Positions 5,907-13,756 of a stretch of DNA of 23,815 bases are shown piece after piece (positions within the stretch are counted from its first letter, which is position 1; the number at the start of each line of letters is the position of its first letter). The notes beneath the pieces were generated by a model. That model saw only the letters and a list, made by a program, of their open reading frames with translations. It had not been told where the DNA came from and made no database searches. The translations under genes were made by a program, and so were the position numbers. Source of the DNA: JAVBPP01 sp031549535 (lineage in GTDB: Bacteria; Bacillota; Clostridia; Oscillospirales; Acutalibacteraceae); contig JAVBPP010000038.1 of assembly GCA_031549535.1 (NCBI GenBank), positions 1 through 23,815 on the forward strand. The letters run 5' to 3'.

Positions 5907-7460
5907 ATGGAGAAGCAACCGCAAATGCCATTGGAACAGGCGCAGGCGCTGCTTGATGAATTGTTTGAGACGGTGCGCAGCCGCATGCCCGCGCAGCATG
6001 AGGAGCAGGCGCCTGCCCCCGAACTTTTTGATTTGCCGGAGCAGCGCAACCTAAAATATACACACAGTGGGGAAGCCCCCAAGCAATATGAGGCTTTTTT
6101 TACGCCGCGCACAGCGCAAAGCAAAGGCCCTTCTGCCCCCGAGCCGGATTGGGACAGCTATGAAAAAACGCTTGCGCTGCTGCATGAACTGGACGAAGCG
6201 GAAACGGAAGCCGCGGAAGTCCGCAAGCAGGAGGTTCCCGAAGCAACGACAATTCCGGAGACAGCCGCGGTGCAGCCGAAGTTTGACTTTACGGAATTTC
6301 CGCCGGAGGTATTTGCGCGGGAGGATGGTGCGGGCGACGCCGAGCACATTCCTCCGGTAAAAGCGCAGTCGCCGCGGCCCTCGCTTGCCGACCTGCCGCC
6401 GGAGGTGTTTGCGCAGCCGGAGCCGGCGAAGACTTGGCCTCCACAGCCGGACAAGGTAGACTTGCCGCAGGCACCGGACATCGGCAGCCTGCCGCCGGAG
6501 GTATTCGCGCAGGAGCCGGAACCGCCCACAGCAGCCGCAGAGCCCCCCGCTGCCCCGCAGGCGTATACCGCGCCTGTTCCCGAAGAGGCGCGCATTACCC
6601 CGCCGGAACTGTTCACCCGCCCGGAACGCAGGGATGCCCCCAAGGAAGCCACCGCCCCGCAGGAATACCACGCCCCCGCCGCAGCGCCCAAGCCGCAAAA
6701 GCCATCGGTGCAGGTTTACGGGCGCACGGTTACCCCAAAACCAATGGATGCACAGCAGGTGGTTTATCTGGAGCCGGAGGCGGTTCCACCTACACAACCC
6801 CAACATACAGCGGTGCAGCTTACCCATGTTCCGGAGAAAAAGCGCGCACCGATCGCAAGGGTTCCCTGGGGCGCTGTACTGAAAGTTTTTTCCGCCTTAT
6901 TGGCAGTCTTCTTGCTTGGCGGCGGGATTTTGCTGGCCATTTATGGCAACCGTCCGGAGAAAAAGCTGTTTTCCTATTCCTTCGTCAGTGCACGCACAAC
7001 GCTGATGGAACAGAATGATCAGACCAAGGTCAAAGGCCTAAAGGGCGGTTTTCGCTCCAGCGCGCTGCTGGTGGTAAAAGAAGTTTCACCCGCCCAGCTG
7101 GACGCAAACCGTGACATTATCGCCGTTCGGGCAAACAATGCCGACGGAACGCTTTTCATCAGCCGCTACCTGCGGCAGGAAAAACGCGCGGAGGATCAAG
7201 CGCTCATGCTGGTCACACGCAGTGATTTGAGTGAGCAGGAGGATCCGCCGCATCTGGCGAAAAATCTGGCGGGCAAAAAGGTGCTGGCGATTCCGCTGGT
7301 TGGGGCGCTGCTGGATCAAATGCAGCAAGGAATGCCGTATTCCCTTGTGTTTCTCATCGCGAGCCTCGGCGCAATTGTGGTGCTGGTGCTGTTTATTCAG
7401 GGGGTACGACAGGAGCCGGAACGCAAACCGGAGGAGGCGAAGGAATCATGCAACGCATAA
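5907..7460 (+). CDS. Repeat protein with a degenerate SipW-like signal peptidase domain
   Basis: This 517-residue protein has three parts. Residues 1-318 are cytoplasmic by prediction, Pro/Glu/Ala-rich, with PPEVF-type repeats at 131, 163, 195 and 231 and a looser PAPELF at 36. Residues 319-346 are a membrane segment. Residues 354-475 align by eye with SipW/ER-type signal peptidases: a GSL(V)VVKEV-like strand (ALLVVKEVSPAQL), DIIAVR for the usual DVITFR, then ISRYL where THRIV is expected, TRSDLSEQEDP for TKGDANDSEDP, and GKKVLAIPLVGALLD for GKVVLSIPYLGYLLD. The nucleophile motif SGSMEP is replaced by TTLMEQ, and the catalytic His by Ser, so it is probably an inactive peptidase. A second membrane segment (477-498) follows. 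AGGTGG precedes the ATG. It overlaps the next gene by 13 bases. Confidence 0.85.
   Translation: MEKQPQMPLEQAQALLDELFETVRSRMPAQHEEQAPAPELFDLPEQRNLKYTHSGEAPKQYEAFFTPRTAQSKGPSAPEPDWDSYEKTLALLHELDEAETEAAEVRKQEVPEATTIPETAAVQPKFDFTEFPPEVFAREDGAGDAEHIPPVKAQSPRPSLADLPPEVFAQPEPAKTWPPQPDKVDLPQAPDIGSLPPEVFAQEPEPPTAAAEPPAAPQAYTAPVPEEARITPPELFTRPERRDAPKEATAPQEYHAPAAAPKPQKPSVQVYGRTVTPKPMDAQQVVYLEPEAVPPTQPQHTAVQLTHVPEKKRAPIARVPWGAVLKVFSALLAVFLLGGGILLAIYGNRPEKKLFSYSFVSARTTLMEQNDQTKVKGLKGGFRSSALLVVKEVSPAQLDANRDIIAVRANNADGTLFISRYLRQEKRAEDQALMLVTRSDLSEQEDPPHLAKNLAGKKVLAIPLVGALLDQMQQGMPYSLVFLIASLGAIVVLVLFIQGVRQEPERKPEEAKESCNA
6297..6623 (+). repeat. Coding repeats, PPE(V/L)F units with 32-residue spacing
   Basis: Within the preceding gene, FPPEVFARE, LPPEVFAQP, LPPEVFAQE and TPPELFTRP begin at residues 131, 163, 195 and 231, i.e. 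32, 32 and 36 residues apart. The linkers differ in sequence and are rich in Pro and Glu. Such spaced short motifs suggest docking sites for a partner protein. Confidence 0.8.
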
Positions 7461-8467
7461 CGGGATTTTTGAAAAAACACATGCTAGTTATCATGGCTGT
7501 GTTTACCTTGCTGATGCTTAGCATGCTGGCGCTGATGGTTCTGGATTATGCCGGCGTAGTAGTCAACCCCCGCGCAAAAAACGCCTGGCGGGTGGACGCC
7601 GTGAGCCTGTATGAGCAATATGAACCGCCTGTGCACTGGCAGCCGGGGAAAACGGCCGGGCATACAGTCGCCGTGCTCAATAACGGCCGGCAAGCCGCGC
7701 TGGTGCGCCTTTCTTTGGAGGAGTACTGCAAAATCAACAAGAGTGCCGCCAAGCCGCGCAAAGTGAGCTCGCAGGACGAAAAGCAGGATGGTTGGGTTGC
7801 AGTTTATTTCGACCCCAAGCCCTACGCAAGCTGGAAACAGACGGAGGCGGAAAAGCTCAGCGGAACCGTTCCGGAAGGCTTTGTGCTGAAACAGGGGGAA
7901 ATCATTGATTACACCGATAACTCCCGCAAAAAGATTTTTGTAACCTATATAATCCTGCAAACTCCGGACGGCCGGGAAAGCTACCAAAAGGTAACGGCGG
8001 ACGTCCGCGAGAGCAAGGGCAAGTTTGAAATAAAGGACATACAATTTTGGTATTATGATTCCTTTGAATCCAAAGAAATGAACTGGCTCAAGGACGCGGG
8101 CAAGCAGGAAATGGTGATGGATTGGGTGCGCATGCAAGGGACGCTGCGCTCGCTGGACACCATGACACTGTCTTTCGGCAAGCTTTCACAGGAAATTACA
8201 GACAATAACTGGTGGTACTGTGCGCAGGACGGCTATTTTTACTGGATTGGCGCGCTGGAGCCGGGCACCATGACGGCTCTGTTTTGCAACGGCGTACAGC
8301 TGCAAACGCAGGCTCCGGACGACTCCGTTGTGGATTTTAACCTAACCCTCCGCCTGGACACCGTTTTGGCGGATGGCCGCGCCCTCACCGCTGAAAACGG
8401 CTGGAAGCTGCCCACGGACAGTGAAATTTACAAGCGGCTGTCCCTGTTTTGCAAGCGGGATGATTAA
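7448..8467 (+). CDS. TasA/BsaA-like membrane-anchored matrix or pilin-like protein
   Basis: The 339-residue protein begins with a short basic stretch and a membrane segment (about 12-34), then an extracellular region. Features shared with SipW-dependent camelysin/TasA/BsaA proteins are WQPGKTAGHTVAVLNNGRQA followed by ALVRLSLEE (about 64-92), and the late block DGYFYWIGALEPGTMTALF (261-279) followed by alternating strands and W(K)LP. In that family these proteins are cleaved by SipW and assemble into biofilm fibres. No clear cleavage site follows the membrane segment here, so it may stay anchored. It starts inside the end of the previous gene (13-base overlap), so the two are co-translated, and it ends at a terminator. 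The assignment to the family is by motif only. Confidence 0.75.
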   Translation: MQRITGFLKKHMLVIMAVFTLLMLSMLALMVLDYAGVVVNPRAKNAWRVDAVSLYEQYEPPVHWQPGKTAGHTVAVLNNGRQAALVRLSLEEYCKINKSAAKPRKVSSQDEKQDGWVAVYFDPKPYASWKQTEAEKLSGTVPEGFVLKQGEIIDYTDNSRKKIFVTYIILQTPDGRESYQKVTADVRESKGKFEIKDIQFWYYDSFESKEMNWLKDAGKQEMVMDWVRMQGTLRSLDTMTLSFGKLSQEITDNNWWYCAQDGYFYWIGALEPGTMTALFCNGVQLQTQAPDDSVVDFNLTLRLDTVLADGRALTAENGWKLPTDSEIYKRLSLFCKRDD

Positions 8468-8478
8468 AAACGAGCAGA

Positions 8479-8513
8479 GCCGGAAGAAAAGCTTGCTTTC
8501 TTCCGGCCTTTTT
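8479..8513 (+). terminator. Terminator of the matrix-protein pair
   Basis: A perfect 11-bp hairpin, GCCGGAAGAAA (8479-8489) with TTTCTTCCGGC (8497-8507), is followed by CTTTTT, 12 bases after the stop codon. Confidence 0.9.
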
Positions 8514-8542
8514 ATACTAATTCTATGAAATCATGTTAATGG

Positions 8543-9349
8543 GTGAGTACTATAAAAATTATTGACTTTCATACACATTGTTTTCCGGATGCAATTGCCG
8601 CGCGCGCGATAGCTGCGTTGACAAAGCGGGCGGAAATCCCGAACCATCACAACGGAACACTTGCCGGGCTGGACAGAACACAGCGGGCGGCGGGTTGTGA
8701 CGGTTATGTCATTCTGCCCATTGCCACAGCCCCGAATCAAACTGCCTCCGTGAACCGTTTTGCGGGGCAGGCGCAGGATACGGCGCGGGGCGTCTATGCT
8801 TTCGGCAGCATTCATCCGGAAAATACGGACTACAAGCAGCAGCTGGCAGCCGTCAAGGAATTGGGTCTGCGCGGCATTAAAATGCACCCGGAATATCAGC
8901 TGTTTCATGTGAACGACGAAGCGCTTTTCCCGCTGTATGAGGAAATATTCCGCCTTGGTTTTCCCCTGCTGTTTCACGCGGGGGAGGATTTGGGCTTTCA
9001 GCCGCCCTGGCATGCGCAGCCGCACAAAATCGCTCAGCTCGCCCTGCGCTATCCCGAGGCGTGCATCATCGCGGCGCATATGGGCGGCTACCGCATGTGG
9101 GAGGAGGCGCTGGAAGTGCTGGCGCCGCTGCCCAATGTGTATATCGACACTTCGTATTACGCGGGAAGAATGGATGCGCATGAGATTCTGCGCATCTGTG
9201 AAGCCTGGGGCTATGACCGCGTGCTCTTCGGCTCCGACGCTCCGTGGACGAAGGTGCAGGCCGCCGTGGAAGCCGTGCGCCAACTGCCATGCACCCAAGC
9301 GGAGCACCGGAAGGTTTTCGCGGAAAACGCATTGCGGCTGTTGGGGTGA
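8543..9349 (+). CDS. Amidohydrolase family (Amidohydro_2) metal-dependent hydrolase
   Basis: A 268-residue TIM-barrel hydrolase with a short chain typical of the Amidohydro_2 group (which includes decarboxylases and lactonases). Metal ligands seen: H10 and H12 in DFHTHCFP, the histidine in LFHAGED, the histidine in AAHMGGY, and the aspartate in FGSDAPW. The substrate cannot be told from sequence. The GTG at 8543 is the only reasonable start, but it has no good ribosome site, so translation may be weak or begin elsewhere. It stands alone after a terminator and converges on the XRE regulator gene with 16 bases between the stops. Confidence 0.88.
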   Translation: MSTIKIIDFHTHCFPDAIAARAIAALTKRAEIPNHHNGTLAGLDRTQRAAGCDGYVILPIATAPNQTASVNRFAGQAQDTARGVYAFGSIHPENTDYKQQLAAVKELGLRGIKMHPEYQLFHVNDEALFPLYEEIFRLGFPLLFHAGEDLGFQPPWHAQPHKIAQLALRYPEACIIAAHMGGYRMWEEALEVLAPLPNVYIDTSYYAGRMDAHEILRICEAWGYDRVLFGSDAPWTKVQAAVEAVRQLPCTQAEHRKVFAENALRLLG

Positions 9350-9365
9350 ACCGTATTACGCCGTG

Positions 9366-9947
9366 CTACCATTGGATGCCCGCGTAAGTTTCCGCCACAT
9401 ACCGCCGCAGCTCTGCGATTAAGCTCTCCAAGCATTGCAACTCTCCGTTCTCCAGCACGGCCGGGAGGGGGAGATCCTGCAGCAGTTCCTCCAACAGGCC
9501 ATCCCATACACTGCCGCGCAGGGAGGAAAATTGCAGTTCCTGTTCCATCAAATGCGGGGGCAGCAGACCCTGTTGCGCCTTGACAAGAAGCGCTTTATAC
9601 AGTAGGATAGCAATGGAGCGATAGAGGGCGTCGCAGCCCTGCCCGTCCGGCGGCCCGCCACTGAGGATGCTGGCGGCTCGCAGCACCAAAGCATCGGAAA
9701 ATCGGCTGCCGTCTGCGGATGCAATCGGCTGCCGTGCGGGGTCATCTGCAAGGCTCAGCAGATAATCCGTTGATACGCCGTAAAACACAGCGCAGCGGCA
9801 CAAAAACGCAAGGCCACACTCGCGGATGCCTTTTTCGTAATGGGAAAGCAGTGCCTGCGAGATACCCAGTTCTGCCGCCGCCTGCTTTTGGTTGATGCCG
9901 CGCTCCTTTCGCAGCGCAACCAGACGCGCGGCAAATTCGCTGGTCAT
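9366..9947 (-). CDS. XRE-family transcriptional regulator
   Basis: Residues 1-60 form a Cro/C1-type helix-turn-helix (FAARLVALRKERGINQKQAA then LGISQALLSHYEKGIRE and the FYGVSTDYLL ending typical of the group). The remaining 130 residues are helical and acidic with no known domain that I recognise; they may bind a ligand or dimerise. The ATG at 9947 has AAGGAGAG 7 bases upstream. It is divergent from the histidine-phosphatase homologue, so it may control that gene and itself through the 157-base gap, though no clear operator palindrome was found there. Confidence 0.9.
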   Translation of the reverse strand: MTSEFAARLVALRKERGINQKQAAAELGISQALLSHYEKGIRECGLAFLCRCAVFYGVSTDYLLSLADDPARQPIASADGSRFSDALVLRAASILSGGPPDGQGCDALYRSIAILLYKALLVKAQQGLLPPHLMEQELQFSSLRGSVWDGLLEELLQDLPLPAVLENGELQCLESLIAELRRYVAETYAGIQW

Positions 9948-10104
9948 GAGGGGGCTCTCCTTCCTGTCATATCGTTCCAGAATGGGCTCGTTATGTGAAG
10001 TATACACGATTTTGTGCGAAAAAGATAGAGTGAAGCGCCGAAAAATATACAGGATTCACAGAAATTTGGTCGCTTTTTGCGAAAATAGCGGGAGGCAGAA
10101 CCGT

Positions 10105-10758
10105 ATGAAAAGTTATTTGCTGCACTTCATTCGCAACGGGCAAATGGAGGAAAGCGGCGTGGGCAAATATATCGGCCACACCGACCTGCCCTTGAGCGCC
10201 ACGGGTGTGCAGGAGCTGCGCCGCCTGGCGGAGGATTTTGCCTATCCACAACCTGCGGCGGTGTTCTCCAGCCCCCTGCTGCGCTGCACACAGTCGGCGG
10301 AAATCCTGTTCCCCGCGGCAAAGCCTATTGTGCTGGATGGGCTGATGGAGTATAACTTCGGCGAATTTGAGGGCAAAAGCGCCGAGGAGCTGCAGGAGCA
10401 CCCCCTCTTCCCTGCCTGGCTTGCGGGGGAGGAGGATGTGGAGCCGCCCTTCGGCGAGAGCGGCAGCGCGTTTTCCCGGCGGATACAAACGACCTTTGCC
10501 CAGCTTGTGCAGGGGCTTTTAAAAACCGGCACAACAAACAGCGCAATCGTCACGCACGGCGGCGTGATTATGGCTATATTGGCGGCGTTCGGCCTGCCGG
10601 AAGCAGCGATGCATGACTGGATGGCTCCCGAGGGCTGCGGCTTTACGGCGCGGCTGACCCCCTCGCTCTGGTCACGCGGCGCAAAGTTTGAGGTCATTGC
10701 CAAGTGCCCCGATGCCGGGCCTGCCGATACGGACGCGGATGACATCGCTTCAATATGA
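10105..10758 (+). CDS. Histidine phosphatase superfamily homologue, RHG replaced by RNG
   Basis: The 217-residue protein has the phosphoglycerate-mutase/CobC-like fold markers: YIGHTDLPLSATG, FSSPLLRCTQSAEIL, MEYNFGEFEG, and the second catalytic histidine in IVTHGGVIM. However the first motif, normally LIRHGxT where the His is phosphorylated, reads HFIRNGQM, with AAC coding Asn at the nucleophile. It may be inactive, or act by another route. The C terminus (about 185-217) is longer and acidic. The ATG at 10105 follows GGGAGG. No substrate can be assigned; cobalamin and carbohydrate phosphates are common for relatives. Confidence 0.88.
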   Translation: MKSYLLHFIRNGQMEESGVGKYIGHTDLPLSATGVQELRRLAEDFAYPQPAAVFSSPLLRCTQSAEILFPAAKPIVLDGLMEYNFGEFEGKSAEELQEHPLFPAWLAGEEDVEPPFGESGSAFSRRIQTTFAQLVQGLLKTGTTNSAIVTHGGVIMAILAAFGLPEAAMHDWMAPEGCGFTARLTPSLWSRGAKFEVIAKCPDAGPADTDADDIASI

Positions 10759-10850
10759 AATGCCGAAGTAATCGTTGGGACTAGGAGACCGAAATAGAAT
10801 ACATGCGGCAATTGCCTGGAGGTATAGAATAAATAGAAAGGGGATTTTTT

Positions 10851-11200
10851 ATGCAGGCATTGCTGCAACCGGCATTGCTCTTTTTGCTCAAGGCACTTTC
10901 CTGGATTTTGGCAAGCTTTTCTTTTTTAGGCGGTTCTATTTTTCCGCAGGATGCAACTATTACTCCGCGCGACGTGCAGCAGCTGCAGCTGCAATTTTCC
11001 GTGATTTCGGATGTGCATATGGAGTCCTATACATTGGATCGCTCCACCACGCTGCGCAGGGGGTTGACGGGGAGGGCAGCATCACAGGCAAGGGCTACGG
11101 CTACCAAGTGGAGGTTTATCCGGATTCTGTCCTGCTGCGTGCGCGCAGCTTCCTCAACGGGAGCTGGGTGGAGCAGCTGGAATATCAAATAGCTTTATAG
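10851..11200 (+). pseudogene. Internally deleted copy of the neighbouring phosphoesterase gene
   Basis: The start (ATG 10851, AGGGG upstream) encodes a signal-like helix and then LQLQFSVISDVHMESY, closely matching LQAQFSVFSDVHVDIY of the next gene. After TLRRGL the reading frame is lost. In another frame the sequence continues as YGYQVEVYPDSVLLRARSF and SWVEQLEYQ to a TAG at 11200, matching the very C terminus of the next gene (FQAEIYNDRVLLRARNF, WLEEYVYD). So about 640 bases encoding most metal-binding motifs are missing and the two ends are joined out of frame. It could still yield a short secreted peptide of 113 residues from the first frame. Confidence 0.85.
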
Positions 11201-11212
11201 GAGGAACTAAGA

Positions 11213-12169
11213 ATGGGTATGTTATTGCAAGTACTCAAGGAATTTGCCGCCTGCATGATGGCGCTGGTGATGACCGCTTTGGGCGGCCTGTTGCCCGCGC
11301 AGCCGCCGAGCTTTGCGGCCGAGGAGCCGGATGCGCTGCAGGCACAGTTCAGCGTGTTTTCGGATGTGCATGTGGACATCTACCAATTGCCCGATTACAT
11401 CAACCGCATGACGATGCTGCGCAAGGGTCTGGGTGATGTTGCGGGCAGTGCACAAGAGACGGACGCCTTAATTTTTCTGGGCGACACAATTGACGAGGGG
11501 CAGTGGGAAGAATATATTTTCTTCTATCTCTACTTGAGCCTGTTCAACAAACTGCCGCGCAGCAGTACGATGCTGGCGCTGGGCAACCATGAATGGTATA
11601 ATACAGGGGATTATGCCCACGACTTTGGGCGTTTTCGCATGTTTTACGAGGGCTACACCAAGCAAGAGCAGGCAAAGCCCTATTATGCCAAGGAAATCAA
11701 CGGCTACCGCTACATTGTGCTCGGCTCCGAAAGCTCCGTGAACGACCAGGGCGACCTCAGCGCCGCGCAGAACGCCTGGCTGGATGAGCAGCTCGCGCTG
11801 GGCACGCAGGACGGCAAGCCCGTGTTCGTGTTTAACCACCAGCCCTTTTACGGCACACACAACACTTGGGGCGGCGAGGGCGATATCATTGCCGAGCAAT
11901 ACGCGGCGGTGTATCAAACCCTTGCAAAATATGACAATGTCTTTTTCTTCTCCGGCCATTTGCACCAATCCCTTTCCTCCGGTTACAGCTTTGAGACCAC
12001 GCCCGAGGGTGTGCACCTGCTAAACCTGCCATCCTTCGGCAAGGAGAGCGACCAGGGCATCGGCTTCCAGGCGGAAATTTATAACGACCGGGTGCTGCTG
12101 CGCGCGCGCAACTTCGGCCGGGGCGCCTGGCTGGAAGAATATGTCTACGATGTGCCTGTTATCGGCTAG
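11213..12169 (+). CDS. Secreted calcineurin-like metallophosphoesterase
   Basis: A 318-residue protein with an N-terminal signal or anchor helix (to about residue 36, AxA-like FAAEE). The dimetal phosphoesterase motifs are all present in order: SDVHVD, FLGDTIDEG, ALGNHEWY, FNHQPF and FSGHLHQS. Relatives hydrolyse phosphomonoesters or diesters of nucleotides, cell-wall or lipid substrates; the substrate here is unknown. GAGGAAC precedes the ATG at 11213, 12 bases after the damaged paralogue. Both presumably share a transcript. It ends at a terminator. Confidence 0.92.
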   Translation: MGMLLQVLKEFAACMMALVMTALGGLLPAQPPSFAAEEPDALQAQFSVFSDVHVDIYQLPDYINRMTMLRKGLGDVAGSAQETDALIFLGDTIDEGQWEEYIFFYLYLSLFNKLPRSSTMLALGNHEWYNTGDYAHDFGRFRMFYEGYTKQEQAKPYYAKEINGYRYIVLGSESSVNDQGDLSAAQNAWLDEQLALGTQDGKPVFVFNHQPFYGTHNTWGGEGDIIAEQYAAVYQTLAKYDNVFFFSGHLHQSLSSGYSFETTPEGVHLLNLPSFGKESDQGIGFQAEIYNDRVLLRARNFGRGAWLEEYVYDVPVIG

Positions 12170-12180
12170 TATTACACTTG

Positions 12181-12215
12181 AAAACCGGGGTTGGCTGCCT
12201 GCCTTCCCCGGTTTT
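12181..12215 (+). terminator. Terminator after the phosphoesterase
   Basis: AAAACCGGGG (12181-12190) pairs with CCCCGGTTTT (12206-12215) around a 15-base loop, 11 bases after the stop codon. It ends in TTTTATATA. Confidence 0.75.
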
Positions 12216-12219
12216 ATAT

Positions 12220-12360
12220 ACTAATTCCAAGTAGAAAACTCGAATAGATTTGCGTGGATTTTTTGCGTTGTGCGCGGCGGACGACGCTGCCGGGCTTTCG
12301 ACAACAAAGCACAGCGCGAAAAAGACCGCAAAGATATCGAGATTTCTGCTTGGAATTAGT
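12220..12360. mobile_element. MITE, copy 1 (141 bp palindromic element)
   Basis: The ends are ACTAATTCCAAG (12220-12231) and CTTGGAATTAGT (12349-12360). About 54 bases of each arm are complementary with few mismatches, leaving a centre that contains GGCGGACGACGC and the apical hairpin GCTTT...AAAGC. There is no coding sequence, so it would be moved by a transposase from elsewhere. No certain target-site duplication is seen. It is related in its centre to the element at 18165-18324. Confidence 0.75.
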
Positions 12361-12389
12361 GTTAGAATGTGTTAGAATGTGTTAGAATG
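12360..12389 (+). repeat. Three tandem copies of TGTTAGAATG
   Basis: The 10-base unit TGTTAGAATG is repeated three times without a gap, beginning at the last base of the MITE. The array runs into the upstream part of the next gene's frame, so it may alter its start region or mark a slippage product at the insertion edge. Confidence 0.75.
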
Positions 12390-12404
12390 ATAGGACGGGA
12401 TTTT

Positions 12405-13709
12405 ATGCACTTGATAGAGAATGACAATATGGAGTTTAAGCGTGAATATACACCGGAAATCAAAAAAGAAATTGTCGCCTTTGCCAACTCGCAGGGGGGA
12501 ACAATTTTGATAGGTATTGAGGATGATGGAAGCGTTAGCGGTCTTCCGGATGCGGACAAAGTGATGCTGCAAATATCCGGAATCATTCAAAATGCTATCA
12601 AACCAGATTTATCGTTATTTACTGAGTGCAAAACAGAGCTAAGAGACGGAAAGAATGTGGTGGCCGTTTCAGTGCAGCGTGGCAGCAATAGACCATATTA
12701 CATCGCGGAACGGGGGCTAAAGCCCTCCGGTGTTTATCTGCGCTTAGGCAGCGCATGTATACCGGCATCCGAAGCAGCAATTCGCAGCATGATAAAAGAA
12801 ACCGACACAGACAGCTTCGAAAACTCCCGCTCGATGAATCAGGAGTTGACGTTTGTAGTTGCAGAACAAGAGTTTCAAAAGCGCAATTTGGATTTGCTTG
12901 ATATGCAGAAGAAAAATCTTGGGTTAATTGGCGAAGACGGCCTGTATACAAATTTGGGGCTTCTTTTATCGGATCAGTGTACACACACCATTAAGGCAGC
13001 TGTATTTCAAGGAAACAGCAAAACGGAATTCAGGGATAGGCGAGAATTCAAGGGTTCCATACTCAAGCAGCTTGTTGATGTTTATGAGTATATTGATTTA
13101 TACAACAAAACACATGCAGAAATAAAGGGGTTGCTGCGAGAAGACACGCGGGATTACCCGCAGGTCGCTATTCGTGAAACGCTGCTCAACGCTGTCGTTC
13201 ACCGGGATTATACCTTTCATGCAAGCACACTCATCAGCATCTTTGATAACAGAATTGAAACCGTTACATTGGGAGGTCTGGTGCCCGGCTTGTCACTTGA
13301 CGCAATTAAGATGGGAGCATCGCAGTCCCGAAACGAAAAGCTGGCACATATTTTTTACAGGTTAAAATTGATTGAAGCATACGGCACCGGAATTGCTAAA
13401 ATTATGGATAGTTACGCGAACCATTCCGCTCATCCGGATTTAAGAGTTGCACACGGCGCCTTCGTAACCGTACTGCCCAACCTGAACGCCCCTCCCACCC
13501 CTTCACATCAGCCTGCGAATCCGGAGGAAGAGAAGATAGTGGCTCTTTTAGTTGACAACAAAAAAATTACGCGATATGACGTTGAAGCGCTATTTTGCAT
13601 CAGTCAAACAACGGCGGGCAATCTGCTGCGCCGTATGGAAAAAGCTGGCGTTATTAAAAAAATTGGAAAGGGCAAAAATACGGCCTATGTTCTTACTAGT
13701 ATAACCTAA
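12405..13709 (+). CDS. AlbA_2/ATPase-like/wHTH regulator (COG2865 type)
   Basis: The order of parts is an AlbA_2 (Schlafen-like) domain (NMEFKREYTPEIKKEIVAFA, GGTILIGIEDDG), a central helical region, an HATPase_c_4-type domain (RETLLNAVVHRDY, ISIFDNRIETVTLGG, EAYGTGIAKIM), and a C-terminal winged helix (YDVEALFCISQTTAGNLLRR). Such proteins are annotated as transcriptional regulators or RecG-like ATP-binding proteins; what they bind is generally unknown. The frame opens at 12369 inside the TGTTAGAATG repeats. I prefer the ATG at 12405 (434 residues), whose N terminus fits relatives. Its lower GC than neighbours suggests transfer. It precedes the ABC pair by about 50 bases. Confidence 0.88.
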   Translation: MHLIENDNMEFKREYTPEIKKEIVAFANSQGGTILIGIEDDGSVSGLPDADKVMLQISGIIQNAIKPDLSLFTECKTELRDGKNVVAVSVQRGSNRPYYIAERGLKPSGVYLRLGSACIPASEAAIRSMIKETDTDSFENSRSMNQELTFVVAEQEFQKRNLDLLDMQKKNLGLIGEDGLYTNLGLLLSDQCTHTIKAAVFQGNSKTEFRDRREFKGSILKQLVDVYEYIDLYNKTHAEIKGLLREDTRDYPQVAIRETLLNAVVHRDYTFHASTLISIFDNRIETVTLGGLVPGLSLDAIKMGASQSRNEKLAHIFYRLKLIEAYGTGIAKIMDSYANHSAHPDLRVAHGAFVTVLPNLNAPPTPSHQPANPEEEKIVALLVDNKKITRYDVEALFCISQTTAGNLLRRMEKAGVIKKIGKGKNTAYVLTSIT

Positions 13710-13756
13710 GACGTATTTTCCCCGAAAGCGTTATAAACCGAAAACGGAGGGCGGCC

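Noticed and set aside
6051..6827. Long Arg/Leu-rich minus-strand frame opposite the PPEVF repeat protein
   Set aside because: Its composition reflects the complement of Pro/Glu-rich codons; it has no motif, and the plus-strand gene has promoter, ribosome site and domain evidence.
8515..8542. Possible third MITE end (ACTAATTCTATGA) after the matrix-protein terminator
   Set aside because: Only about nine bases match the copy 1 end and no partner inverted repeat is seen; chance is sufficient.
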